Part shown: positions 33,930 through 44,988 of the stretch, in pieces
Numbering within the stretch: position 1 is the first letter of the stretch
How the letters are laid out: each line of letters starts with the position of its first letter
Assembly: GCF_001680005.1 (NCBI RefSeq)
Contig: NC_033560.1
Span: 933,501-997,500 of the forward strand
DNA: 64,000 nucleotides
Direction: 5' to 3'
Origin: Plasmodium coatneyi
Taxonomy: Eukaryota > Apicomplexa > Aconoidasida > Haemosporida > Plasmodiidae
Notes under the pieces: model-generated
What the model was told of the DNA's origin: nothing
Databases searched by the model: none
What the model saw: the letters and a program-made list of their open reading frames with translations, nothing else
Program-made: the position numbers and the translations under genes

Positions 33930-36900
33930 ATGAAAAAACAGAGCGATGAGGACGCAGGTCGGAAGGGAAGAAGCCGAGACCGAAGGAGGGATTTGTTCCT
34001 TGACATTTTCAGGGGAGGACCAGGAACGCACTTCTGTTCCGGCAAAAAGAATGTCTTCCTAGAAACGAATACCCTAGAGGTAGACATAAAAAAGGAGTTC
34101 CTAAAAAATGTGGATAGCTCATCCTCCTTTCTGTCCAGAATTTCTCTTTTTAAGAAAAAATTTCTTAACGATTTTTTTATTTTAAAAAAGGAGGAAATTA
34201 AAAAAACGCTTATGGGAAAGTTACGAGGAGGTCATAGACAATTTAAGGGATGAAGACGTGAGGGAAGTGTTTAACGGGATACAGGAATTTACGTCAAGGG
34301 AAAGGGACAATGAAGAATTGTTCCTGCGGTATTTGCACGAGGGTGGGAAGGTTACCCTGAGGGGACGCACAAAGAGACACACAAAGGGACGCGCAAAGGG
34401 GAGTAGGAAGAAGGAACACTCTTCCTTGGCGACTTCACCTGACCAGGCGGGAACGTCTACCCCTCCCTGCTGCAAGTGTAACTGCGCAGGAAGAGGTGGA
34501 ACGAAATGTGATGTCCTAGAGGAAGGTGAAGAAGCACCATTGGGAGGACCACCTAATGTGGACCCACATAATATACTCGCCAAAATAATTCATGCAAATA
34601 AGGAGGGACAAAAAAATGTTAAAAAAATTAGTAAAAGGTTAAACGATGTGTGGGATATATATATGACGAGAGGATTTCGAAGTTGGCAAATGGGTCAACA
34701 TGAAGATGTAATGACAGAGATTTTGCAACAGATTGTACAAAAGGGGCGTGAGGAAATAGATTTTTTGGAAGGCTCCGGGAGGGTTCCCATGGGGAAAATT
34801 ACCACCATGTTGAGGAAGAAGGGGATAAGCAACAAGCGTGGGGACAGAACTGGTGGCACACGAGGGGATCAAACTAATGCTGGTGACGAATCGGAAGGAA
34901 GGGGGACCCCACGTGGGGATGAAACGAATGCTGACCAGGCCAACCGAAGGGAAAGTACCAAGTGTTCCATTCCTATGGATACGAGCTTGACCAACTCCGT
35001 ACCGCTTAGGAACCCCCGCACTTCGGATACCGCTCACACGCCTACCTCCTCCCTGGCGTCGTATATCCTGAACCCGCAGGATCTGACAGAGACGAACAGC
35101 GCCGATAAGGCCCACCACGTCAACAACATAAGTGACGGTGTGTATAGTATGTGTAGCACGAAGAGGGTAAGCGGCCTGTACAGCTCGGACACGAAGGAGG
35201 GTACCGTTACGAAGCTCTCCCGGGACAGCATTATTCGAATCAGGAAAGAAATTTATAATAAGGCAAAGCTAAGGAGTGCCAAAGTCGAAACGAAGAAATG
35301 TGGACAAGGTGGGCAAGGTGAAAAAGGCATTCACGAAATATTAGTCAACTCACTTAAAGGAGAGATAAAAATGAAAATAAAAAATTTTGTGAAAGTACAC
35401 CAAGTAGGACAGGGAGCTTACGGAGATGTGTGGATGGCGGAAGACATTACAAATAATAAAAGAGTGGCTTTGAAAAAATTAAAAATAAATGGAAGCAAAG
35501 AAGGACTAGCCAAAACGTACATAAGAGAAATCTCCATTTTGAATTCCTTAAAGCATAAAAATATTGTAGAATTGATGGGGGTGGTTTATACTAAAGTACC
35601 CCCCATTGAGGACTTGCCGCAGTCACCCTGTGTATCGATCACGTCAGAGCGGTTACAACAGCTGCAGAAATTGAAGCGAACGCAGCGGCGGTCCTCGTCC
35701 CGCAGGTCTTGCACGAGGTCACTTTCCCCGTCGTCCAGCGGATTGTCATCATCGTCCAGCACGTCGTCCTCCTCTGGTTCGTCATTGTCATCATTCCTTA
35801 AGAAGGGTGAAGCAAACGCCTCCATCTGGATGGTGTTCGAATACGTGCCGTTCGACCTATCAGGGTATAGCGAACTTCTGAGGGACGAGCGGGGCCAGAA
35901 GGAAAGATACAAAAACGGAAGTCTCTTCACCATAGGAGAGGTGAAGAACATTTTCCTGCAGTTACTCAGGGCATTAAATTATTGTCACAAAAATAATATA
36001 ATCCATCGGGATGTCAAAATAGCTAATTTGCTAATGGATAAAAATGGAGTCTTAAAATTAGCCGATTTTGGGCTAGCCAGATTCCACGCAGATCTACCCC
36101 CCTCAAATATGACCAACAGAGTAATTACCCTTTGGTACAGACCACCAGAATTGTTACTTGGATCGAATTACTACACGGCATCTGTCGATATGTGGAGCTG
36201 TGGATGCATATTAGCGGAACTGCTCACCAGTAACCCCCTCTTCTCAGCAGACAACGAAACGGATATTCTTAGAATTATTCTAAATAAAATAGGACCCCCC
36301 TCCAACAAGGAAATAAAATTCCTAAAACATCTACCCAACTGGAATAACCCAATCTTAAACCCCGTCCACCCAAATAGCTTAAACAAAATAAATCAGAATA
36401 AAAAGAGCGAAGTAGAAAATGCCATTAGAAGCATACCAGGAGTAGGAGACGTAGGACTAGACCTCATAAAGAATCTCTTAAAATGGAATCCCTTTGAAAG
36501 ATATTCTGCCCTCCAGGCATTGCAACACCCCTGGTTTAGCAGCAACCCTTTACCAGAAAAAATAGGCGAACGAAATAACATAAAAGCTGCCCATAGTTTT
36601 ATGACAAAAAATTTTAAAAAAAGAGATACATCTAAATTGAACTTTAGAAAAATTCAAGAAAATTTTAGATTCGTTAATGTAGGGACTTATAGGAGGGCTG
36701 TTTTTTACAGTCGATATGGCAAGGTCCTCATGCAGTCAGCTGCTGCGTCGGCTCCTACGTCAGCTGGTGCGTCAGCTGGACGGTGCCTCCCCCCGGTACC
36801 CCCAACGGGTAGGTTTACTTCGCGCAAAGATGGTTTCGCTGGTCAAGTGGGTGCATCTGCCTAGTTGTGCAGAATCACATGTATTATTAACTGCACTAGC

Positions 36901-38152
36901 GAATTTCCATTTATCTGCGCCACGTCTAATTCCCTCATTTTTCTTTTCCCTCGCAGAGGAGGAGAAGCAGGAAAATCAGGACAACCAAGAGAAGCAAGAG
37001 AATGAAGAAAAAGAGGGGAATGAAGAGAACCAGGAAAACCAAGCACCGCCCAACGGAAGAAACGCAGAAAAGGTGCAAACTGTGATGAAGACAAACGAAC
37101 AGACAGAGCATCATGCCAATGGAAAGGAAAGACACAGACGGGAGGGAACGCCCCCCCACAGACATAACCATGATGAGCTAACACGTTCAAGTAGGACTGA
37201 GCTAAGTGGACGGGCTCCTCCAGGTGACGCTTCTAAAAAATCTGATCATCGCCACGCAGATGTAGAGAGAGAAAAACAGCCCTTAAAGGATCGCGAAAGG
37301 GTAGCAGATGCGAAGGAGAAAAAAGGGAACAATTATAAAATGAAGGAACAGCACATGGAAGAGGATCTTGGACGATATGATAAATATGGAACGAAGCGGG
37401 ATGGTAGCTTCCGTGGAGATATCCGGTGGAGACGCGAGGAGAGCTCTGAAAGGAGCAGGCACTCGTCCATCCGGGAGGGTGGGTACCATACTCACAGATA
37501 CCGTGGAAGGGTGGACAGAATCAGGGATGACAGCACAAGTAGAGTGGAGAGGAGCATACACGATAGAAGTAGGGAAAGGGAGTGGTACAAGAGAGAGCAC
37601 GCCGAAAGGGACAGAGAAGTGGGTAGAGAGAGGGACAGGAAAAGAGACAGGGAACGAGAAAAGGAAAGAGAGTGGGAGAGGGACAAGCGCAGGGACACGG
37701 GAAGGGAAAGGGATCGAGAAAGGGAAAGAGAACGAGAGAGGGAACGAGAGTGGGAAAGGGAACACGATCGAGATAGAGACAGGGATAGGGAACGGGATCG
37801 AGAAAGGGAAAGAGAGCGAGAAAAGGAAAGAGAACGAGAGAGGGAGCGATATAGAGAAAGGGACAGGGAAAAGGAGCGGGAGAGAGCTAGAGAGAGAGAC
37901 AGGGAAGAAGAAAGAGAACGGAACCGAGAAAGAGAAAGAGAAAGAAAAAAAGAACGAGAAAGGGAACGAGACCGAAAAAGATATCGAGACGAAGAAAGGG
38001 ATCGAGAACGAGACCGACATAGAGAAAGGGAGCCGCATAAACGGAGAAGCAGAGACCACCCAAGCAGAAGCGAAGAGCACCAACTGAAGGAACAGAAAAA
38101 ACACAAGCTGGATGCAGAGGATGCCAAGCGGGAACGAAAAAGAAAGTTATAA
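33930..38152 (+). CDS. CRK3: CDK-like kinase CRK3, with apparent frameshift near the N-terminus
   Basis: Coding sequence runs from ATG 33930 to a TAA at 38152, with one intron at 36809-36956. Frame changes by one base in an A7 run at 34200-34206: before it reads FFILKKEEIKK, after it RLWESYEEVIDNLRD. With one A removed the protein would be about 1357 residues, close to P. falciparum CRK3 as remembered. The kinase domain is near 35390-36550: GQGAYGDVW, VALKKL, C-helix AKTYIREISIL, HRDVKIANLL, DFGLA, and the activation segment TLWYRPPELLL. A serine/arginine-rich insert sits between strands 4 and 5. The C-terminal exon is mostly Arg-Glu-Arg-Asp repeats. The overall plan resembles CDK9/CDK12 kinases with RS-type tails, which act on RNA polymerase II and chromatin; PfCRK3 has been linked to histone deacetylase complexes. 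Nuclear location is likely. Confidence 0.85.
37560..38040 (+). repeat. Degenerate purine-rich hexamer repeat coding Arg/Glu dipeptides
   Basis: For about 480 bases the plus strand is nearly all purine, built from GAGAGAGA-, GGGA- and CGAGA-type words, and encodes REREREREREW-type runs in the CRK3 tail. The opposite strand gives long Ser/Leu/Arg open frames that are by-products. Confidence 0.85.
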
Positions 38153-38730
38153 ACGTGGGGTGAAAATAACGCACCGCACCCAATCGGTTGGGTGGTTCGC
38201 GTGTGAATAGGTTTTGCGCCCAATGCTTCATTTGGCGAAAGGACAGATGTGGGTGGCGCTTACCTACAACCACGAAATGTTGTAACGGTGCCACATAGGC
38301 ACAATATGGAGGAGGAAATTCACATGAGAGAAATTAAATGGTCCGTTTGGTAAGCGGTGTAAAAAGGATGATCAAGGTGCAGTTGGAAAATGGGCGGCCA
38401 TACAATGTGCTTGCCATAAGCGCGTTCCTTTCTGTTGGGTCATTTATAGGAGGGACTAGCAAGCTAATTAGCCCCGCATGGAAAAGGTAGCTTCGCTTTG
38501 TGGCTTCCTCCCACTTTTTTTTTTTTTTTTTTTTTTATAACATTTTTTCGTGGTTTCATTGTGCATTCTCCCCTTTTAACATCGCCACAAGTAGAAAACA
38601 TCGCGGTGCCGCATGACGGCGCGTCAAAAATGGGAGAAGTTGGGGGGAGAGTAACGCTTAAAAAATTTTGTCACTTAAAAAAAAGGAGAGCGTGTGTGTG
38701 TGCTCTCTTATTGCAGCTACTGGACCAGCC
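38153..38730. other. Convergent 3' intergenic region
   Basis: Between the stops of CRK3 and zeta-COP. It contains a T run at 38515-38535. No exon signal is seen. Confidence 0.5.
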
Positions 38731-39360
38731 CTACGTGCCGCTGAGCAAACTGCGAATTATGTTCTCTTTCGCCGAGGAGATGGCCTGGTTAAGTGGCGTA
38801 TGTTCCTGCAAGTCGCTCTCGTGCATATACAACCGGTTTATAATAACGTTTGGGTTGGTCTCCATAATAATGCCGCTATCGGCAATTTCGTCCAGAATTA
38901 AATAGATAGAATCCAGCTTGTCGAGGAGTTGCTTCTTCCCGATCTGATTATTTGTAACATTGTCTAGGCACTGCTGCACCGTCTGCATAACTTCATGAAG
39001 AATAATTTCGTTGTCACTTTCGTCTCCTACGATGTAGATGCTTACGTCATTTATTAGCAGATAGAGGATGGTAAATTTATTCAGGACTAACACTTCCGTT
39101 TCGCTGGAATCCCCACCCAACTTCCTAGCTTTCTCCGTTATATCATTTTCAAATAATTTTTGGTCCTCCACTGTGCGTAAATTATTATACGTGTTTTCGA
39201 ACGGGGCGCTTATCCCATCTTTGCTTGAGCTGCTCTTGTAGACTAATTTGTTTTCTCCCTTCGGTGGGAACTGATCGTTGTAATACTTTACTGCAATTCG
39301 CTTTCCACAGTTATCCAAAATTATTATGGCGCTTAGCTGCCTTATCGATACGGCCTTCAT
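38731..39360 (-). CDS. Coatomer subunit zeta
   Basis: A single exon from ATG 39360 (MKAVSIRQLSAIIILDNCGK) encodes about 209 residues. The longin-type fold is visible: AIIILDNCGKRIAVKYY at the start, EKARKLGG, FTILYLLINDVSIYIVGD and the helix GIIMETNPNVIINRL typical of zeta-COP. It differs from yeast and human proteins by a short insert around SSSKDGISAPFENTY before the first helix. Zeta-COP pairs with gamma-COP in the F-subcomplex of the COPI coat, which carries Golgi-to-ER vesicles. An upstream in-frame stretch lacks an ATG. Confidence in the family is high. Confidence 0.92.
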   Translation of the reverse strand: MKAVSIRQLSAIIILDNCGKRIAVKYYNDQFPPKGENKLVYKSSSSKDGISAPFENTYNNLRTVEDQKLFENDITEKARKLGGDSSETEVLVLNKFTILYLLINDVSIYIVGDESDNEIILHEVMQTVQQCLDNVTNNQIGKKQLLDKLDSIYLILDEIADSGIIMETNPNVIINRLYMHESDLQEHTPLNQAISSAKENIIRSLLSGT

Positions 39361-40724
39361 CTTTTCAGCGGGGCTTTCCCCCCAAAAGCTGGTCACTTCT
39401 GAACTGGCCAAATGGGAACTACTCTGTGTTGACCAAATTGGGGTGGTCTCAAACTTGCTCGGCTTGGAATTCCCTTCCCGTTAGGTAATTTGTTCGATAG
39501 TGAAGTGGACACGGGGGGGCACAGGTTATGTTGTTCATCCCTTGTGCGCTGTCCGGTGGGTGGCCTCACCAGTTCCTGTTCACAAACAGGCAAAGTACTT
39601 CCCTTTCGTTCTCTATGAACAGCTTCAGGTGTACTCTCCCCAATATATGGGATACGATCCTCCCTCTCGCGAAAATAAATAAATGCTTATACGTTCGAAC
39701 TGCTGTATTGGGAAGTCCTATGCCGCTAAGTGGAGCGCGGAATGGCCAGGGGGCTGAAAAGATTTTTCTCCCCTCTTCGTTACTTTTGCTTTATTTTCAA
39801 TTTATTTTTTATTTTATTTTTATTTATTTTTATTTTTTGTTTTCCCGTTTTTCTTCTCCCCACATTGTTAACCACTTCCCCGTGGCATATTTTCGTAGCT
39901 GCAGGGCCCAATTTACGAACAAAACAAATTCGTCGTCCACTTTGCGTTCTTCACCTCGCTTACTGAACGTGCGAACAGTTTCGAGTGGGGGTCTCAACTT
40001 TGGCGTTTCTTTTCCTCCTTCGGTTGTATGACTATAACGGGGCAAACCTCACTCATGTGGAGGGGGAAAAATTACAGTTAATACGTATGCCCGAATAGCT
40101 GTTTGTTGTTTCCCCCAGTTGGCACAAGCAGGTACAACTACATGTAGTATAAGCGTTATTCCAGTGGAGGGCCTTTTTTTTTTTTTTTTTTTTTTACTGC
40201 ACTTAGGGATTTGCCTTACCCGTTTGGGGTCACCTTTTCATTGGAAATAATTTTTTTTTAAAAAAAAAAAAAACCCAATAAAACGAAAACGAACTGCCTC
40301 TTCGCAGGAACTTCCGCGCCTGAACCAATGCAGTCGTTTTTTTTTTTGAAGTGACGTACTTGCTCATATTGCTTTTTTTGCTCCATTTCGTGTGACATAC
40401 ATATGTATATAAAAAAGAACGATTACATATGCGTTTTTACTCTTAAGTCTGCATAAAATCCCTGCTTGGCAGATCAGCAAGTGGGCCTTTTTGTTTACCC
40501 ACCCATTTTGCGCTGTTATTTGGCCAAACGGACACCGTAGTGAGAGCCCTCGAACGTACCCTATCGAGTGGTTAGTAAAAAAAAACAAACCATTTGGGGA
40601 GACACGTGTAACAGGCGTAGGCATATTCTCGTCTGCTCCTTTGCAGGTGCTGCACCCTCCCCAAGGCAACCATTTCGGTCGAGCTGCCCATTTCTAAGGC
40701 GAAATATAAAAAAGAGAAAAAACC
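39361..40724. other. Divergent promoter region of zeta-COP and CBP20
   Basis: Contains T-rich sequence at 39795-39850, a T run at 40168-40194 and a T/A pair of runs at 40252-40273. No gene could be supported; short frames on both strands have no recognisable composition. Confidence 0.5.
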
Positions 40725-41539
40725 ATGTCACACTTGTACGAAGAGGTCTACAAGAAGAGGAAGTATTACGATAGGGCCCTTTGCAGCGACTATGAGGACT
40801 GGCTGAACAAAATTCAATTTTCCAAAACGGTGTACATTGGAAATTTGTCCATTTATACAACGGAGCAGCAGATTTATGAGGTAAGTAGGGGGCGCGTCAC
40901 ACGAGCGTCACACCAGCGTCGTCACGTCTGCATCGTCACACCTGCAGGTCATACTCATTTCTGTCACCCCCTTGTTCCCCTTAGCACATGCGCCAGGCAG
41001 GAAACGTGGAAAACATAATCATGGGGCTGCACCGTACGGAGAAGTCGCCCTGCGGGTTCTGCTTCGTCGTCTACAGAAGCAAAGAGGGATACACGCAGGC
41101 AGTGAACTTTCTAAACAACTCCATCCTCGACGGAAGAATCATACGGGTGGATGAGGATTTGGGAATTATCGGAAGGAGAAAATACGGACGTGGAAAATCA
41201 GGAGTTCAAAAAAGAGACGAGAGAATTAAATACTATGACGAGGATCGACCCCAAGTCCTAGACCATTTAGCGGATAACAATTTTATTTCAAAAAAAAGAA
41301 AACTTAACAATGTGGATGTGAATGCTCCTCCTTATTATGAGAGGAATGTGAAGCAGAGGACCACCCTGTATAACAATTTTGAGCAGCCGGGCGGGTTCAG
41401 GGTGAACAGATTCGTCCAGCTCAAGCCCACCGTTACTCTCTACCCCAATGTGCAGCACATGATGGAATACAACAGAAATAAAAATACTAGTGGCTTGTAT
41501 AACTTTCATTCGAAGAGGGGCGGGAAGAGGCGAACGTGA
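40725..41539 (+). CDS. CBP20: Nuclear cap-binding protein subunit 2 (CBP20)
   Basis: Exons 40725-40880 and 40985-41539 (donor GTAAGT, acceptor CCCCTTAG) give about 236 residues. The N-terminal ~120 residues are diagnostic of CBP20: YYDRALCSDYEDWL, then RRM RNP2 TVYIGNLSIYTTEQQIYE, then RNP1 CGFCFVVY and LDGRIIRVDEDLG. The tyrosines before the RRM (near residues 15-25) stack on the m7G cap in human CBP20. The tail beyond residue 130 is about 70 residues longer than in human, and is basic and Asn/Tyr-rich. With CBP80 it binds capped RNA in the nucleus for splicing and export. Confidence 0.94.
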
Positions 41540-41833
41540 CATTACCCACCCTTTTGTTCTAGTGGAGGCTGATTTGTACAGCTGTGCATGGAATGTTTCC
41601 CCCCGACGCACACACGTCAGCCTTTCTTTTTTTTTTTTAGTGTTTCAAAAACGCGTGAAGGTGGCACACACCTGAAATATATTTTTTTTTAAAACTTCAC
41701 AAAGTGGGAAATAATTCAAAAGAGAAAATCAAAATTATCATACTATGTCGTCTTTGTTGTTGCGCACTGCACGGGGGGAAAAGGTCCCCTGCGGTTGGCA
41801 CTAACAAAAGCAGGGATCTGCCACACGGGTGAG
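41540..41833. other. Short convergent 3' region
   Basis: Between CBP20 and the adenylate kinase-like gene. It holds short T runs (41628-41638, 41681-41690) and nothing else of note. Confidence 0.5.
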
Positions 41834-42532
41834 CTAAAGGTGCTGCCCAACCATGCGGTAAAAACTGTCGAAGTCCTGCAGCCCCCGCTTTATCTCAAAG
41901 TCGACGAAGTTACAATTCGAATTTTTAAAAAAATTAATGAGAGGGGAGTTGGTTAACTCGTACGTCTTCAACCGGTGGGCAACAATTTCCTCACTGTCGT
42001 CACTCCTCGTCTGTAGCGTAGGGTTACCCTTACAAATCTCACAATCCTGGGGCGGCAAAATAGGAAGCATTTCATAGGAGTCCTCTTGAATATGAACAAC
42101 GTTAAAATTTCTGTTGCATTCATTGCAAATTCTCCTCCCCATAATTTTTTTAATGAGGATATGCCTAGGCATGTGTATATTTATGAACAGATCAATGCTT
42201 GTAATTTTGGCTAGCTCTTTACACTGAAATAAGTTACGTGGGAAGCCATCCAAAATGAACCCCTTAAAGTAGCTCTCCTTCTGTAATGTTACCTTGGCTA
42301 TTTCGTCCTTCACTATTCCTATGATCAGGTCATCCGCCACTAGGTTTCCACTTTTTACTACTTTATCTATTTCTTTCCCTATGGTAGTTTTTTTTTTTAT
42401 TTCTTCTCTAAGTATGTTCCCCATGTTTATGTGCTTTAGCTTTTCTTTCTTGGACAGGATTTCCGCGAAGGTGCCCTTCCCCACCCCGGGCGCGCCGAAC
42501 AGTACAATTTTGATTGGGCCCTTTACATTCAT
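41834..42532 (-). CDS. AKLP1: Adenylate kinase-like protein 1
   Basis: A single exon from ATG 42532 (MNVKGPIKIVLFGAPGVGKG) encodes about 232 residues. The P-loop is GAPGVGKGTF (13-22), the NMP-binding region has HINMGNILREE, and FILDGFPRN is the conserved AMP-site strand. The LID carries a four-cysteine zinc-finger-like arrangement, CNEC near residue 140 and CEIC near 170, followed by RSDDSEEIVAHRLKTY, which keeps the catalytic Arg. The usual long-form LID is present though stretched. Adenylate kinases interconvert ATP, AMP and ADP; family members can prefer GTP. From memory the P. falciparum orthologue at this position is called adenylate kinase-like protein 1. Confidence 0.88.
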   Translation of the reverse strand: MNVKGPIKIVLFGAPGVGKGTFAEILSKKEKLKHINMGNILREEIKKKTTIGKEIDKVVKSGNLVADDLIIGIVKDEIAKVTLQKESYFKGFILDGFPRNLFQCKELAKITSIDLFINIHMPRHILIKKIMGRRICNECNRNFNVVHIQEDSYEMLPILPPQDCEICKGNPTLQTRSDDSEEIVAHRLKTYELTNSPLINFFKNSNCNFVDFEIKRGLQDFDSFYRMVGQHL

Positions 42533-43575
42533 AGTTTATCTGATCACTGGGGGTTATTCCTCTTTTGTTAGTAACTCTTCCTTATAGGTGTACATATATT
42601 TACACTTTTTTTTTACGTGAGCAGATTTATCCTCACGCACCTGACTATGTTGGGGGATGCTTCTCTGTTTTGGTGCATCTTTTCCGTCTGTTTCGCTGCT
42701 CATATGTGCATGCGCTTATGAATTACGTCACCCCCCGTATCGGTAGTTACACCAACGGTTAGAACAGTTGGAAATCCTTTCCAGTAATGCACAAATCAAT
42801 CACTCCTACATCGCAATCATCAGTGCACCTACTTGGGCCGCTTCACACTTGTGTTGTTTAAAAATAGGGGGACCCTTCATCAAGGGGGGGGTAGGGGTTT
42901 AGAACCCATTCGTCGCTCTCTGCGGTGCGAAATGGAGGGAACTTCAGTCAGTAGAACCACATTATTAAAGTGAAAACAAATGTGACCCCTTCCCGAAGGG
43001 TGGATGTTTTCTCCGCGAATTGTTTAGTGGGTTCAGAGTGGAATACTATAATCATACTTCACACTATTGCTCTAGCGAAGTAACTGCACCTATTTCGGAT
43101 TCGCCCACTTCGCCGTGCTCACAATAAATACGACACAAAGGAAAAATTAAATGGGTTCAAAGTGGATCCATTTGGCTCAACGTGGGTTCCATCAAAACGG
43201 CCAAAAATTAGATGCAAAAGGAAAAAAAAAAAAAAAATAAAAAGAAATAAATAATTTGGAGGCGGAACTCCAAACAGGGAAGCACCTTGACGTGTGTTCG
43301 TGAAGGAGCAAGAAGAGCTTCAGCACGGTTCGCAAATGTAATGCTCATAGAGTGGTGTACAGCAATGGGGGAGAGGGCGGTCAAGGAGGGTAAGCTGCAA
43401 AACATATTATTCTTTTTTTTCCGCTGATCGCTTCCCCTTTGGGAAGATAAAAATGCACACAATAATTTGTATGAGCGCATCATGGGCTATGCCTTTTTGG
43501 CACTATAGCCGAGGAGGAGTCTATGTTCACACCAACTTCATTTGGTACATCTTCCTCACCCCCCACCTGTACCCC
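42533..43575. other. Intergenic between two minus-strand genes
   Basis: 5' flank of the adenylate kinase-like gene and 3' flank of the Tic22-like gene. It contains GGGTTCA at three or more points (about 43028, 43151 and as GGGTTCC at 43184), a GGGGTTTAG at 42893 and an A run at 43220-43237. No coding signal is seen. Confidence 0.5.
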
Positions 43576-44988
43576 CTAATCGTACAAATAATCCGAAATT
43601 AAATAATTCAAGTTTTTCCTAAACGACCTGAACAAGTCATAATTTATTCTCTGGAAAAGTTTCTTCGCGTAAAAGGAGAAAACATTGGTCGTCTGTGCAG
43701 ACAATTTTTCTTCATAAGGGGAGCTGCCCATGGGCACAAAAAAAATATTGTAAAAAGGATGCACCTTTCCTTCGTTGGCCATTTTTAATAGAACTAATAA
43801 ATTTTCAAAGGAGTTCAAATTGATGCGCGGACTGGGAAGACAGTATTCATAAAAATGGCCTTTAAATTTGTCCAAAAATATTTTGTAAAATTGGTTAGCT
43901 TGCTCGTAGGAGAAGAAGATGGGTACGTACTTTTTCTTGTCTGGCGTTTCTAGCTGTATGATGAGGGAGGTACGATCGTCACTCGATCTATCCAGTGTGT
44001 AAGTGAGAAACACATTTGGATATAACTCCACCCGGATATCCTTTTTCAAACTCTGGAAAAAAAACAGCTCATAAAAACGCTTTTTAATAGCTGATTTATG
44101 TAGAGGTACCTTATTAATGTAGTACACCGGGGTGCCATAAAAAACTTTTTTATTCTTTAGTATGTGTTGGAGTTGGTCGTAATGCGGGACTAGGACAAAA
44201 TCGATTGTATTCCTGTGGGAGTCTTTAAGCTCCAGAAAATATTTCAAATTGGTTAATTTGATCTTTGACCCAAAGAACAATTTATTGTTTTTTTTTTCCT
44301 TTAAATTTTTATTAAATAAGTGTAATATGTCATCTCTGTACGCTTCTGCAGTTTTCACATCGAAGAAAAAAATTCCAACGGCGTTATTGTTGTGTATGTT
44401 TTTTAAATTGATTTCTCTCCTTTTCTTTTGGTTAACTTTTAACAGGGGAAACAGCTCCTCCCCTTCGCGGCCACTTTTTTCGACCGTTAGATCGTCGCTT
44501 TGGTTGTCCCCGTGGGTGGGTGGGTGTTCCTCCCGTGAATTAGCAATGTCACTAGGAAGTGCGTCACCATTGTGGGGTGCGTCCCCACTTTTTTCCTTCC
44601 CTACATGCTTCTCTATCTCTTCCTCTGCTTGTCTCCCCGTTGTTGGTCCGGCCTTCTCGCCCCTGTTGTAGTCCACGCTGAAGGACAAAATTGCGTCATC
44701 GAATTCGTTGGTTACAACAAACAGGGGCACGTTTTCCAAATTTTTCATTTCATATTTGTTTTCTTTCTTTTTAAAAAAAATAAAATTCAGTTTTCTTAAA
44801 AATTTGAAATTTCCCGAGTGGTGTGTGATCTGGCCCTTTATCGGATTGATTACATGAACAGGCGATTGCCTCCTGGGGGCTACTATTTTTCTACCTTCCA
44901 GTTGCACCCCCCGATTTGGTGACCCACTTAGGTAAAGGAAAATAATTAAACATCTCAGTAGGAGACTGTTCAATGGTGGAAGATGCAT
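43576..44988 (-). CDS. Tic22-like protein with N-terminal leader (apicoplast candidate)
   Basis: A single exon from ATG 44988 encodes about 470 residues. The start, MHLPPLNSLLLRCLIIFLYL, is hydrophobic and followed by a basic stretch, as in apicoplast leaders. The remainder resembles the Tic22 fold, in which two repeats of similar layout occur: LFVVTNEFDDAILSF and VGIFFFDVKTAEAYRDD in the first, FYGTPVYYI, KKYVPIFFSYEQANQFY and a final HPFYNIFFVPMGSS in the second. Tic22 works between the outer and inner membranes of chloroplasts as a chaperone-like import factor, and a Tic22 is known in the apicoplast. An acidic low-complexity insert lies between residues about 110 and 190. The identification is motif-based and could be a Tic22 paralogue. 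Confidence 0.6.
   Translation of the reverse strand: MHLPPLNSLLLRCLIIFLYLSGSPNRGVQLEGRKIVAPRRQSPVHVINPIKGQITHHSGNFKFLRKLNFIFFKKKENKYEMKNLENVPLFVVTNEFDDAILSFSVDYNRGEKAGPTTGRQAEEEIEKHVGKEKSGDAPHNGDALPSDIANSREEHPPTHGDNQSDDLTVEKSGREGEELFPLLKVNQKKRREINLKNIHNNNAVGIFFFDVKTAEAYRDDILHLFNKNLKEKKNNKLFFGSKIKLTNLKYFLELKDSHRNTIDFVLVPHYDQLQHILKNKKVFYGTPVYYINKVPLHKSAIKKRFYELFFFQSLKKDIRVELYPNVFLTYTLDRSSDDRTSLIIQLETPDKKKYVPIFFSYEQANQFYKIFLDKFKGHFYEYCLPSPRINLNSFENLLVLLKMANEGKVHPFYNIFFVPMGSSPYEEKLSAQTTNVFSFYAKKLFQRINYDLFRSFRKNLNYLISDYLYD

Noticed and set aside
37283..38223. Long open frames on the minus strand rich in Ser, Leu and Arg (up to about 270 codons)
   Set aside because: They are the reverse complement of the Arg/Glu repeat of CRK3; the bias of the purine-rich strand leaves the opposite strand without stops.
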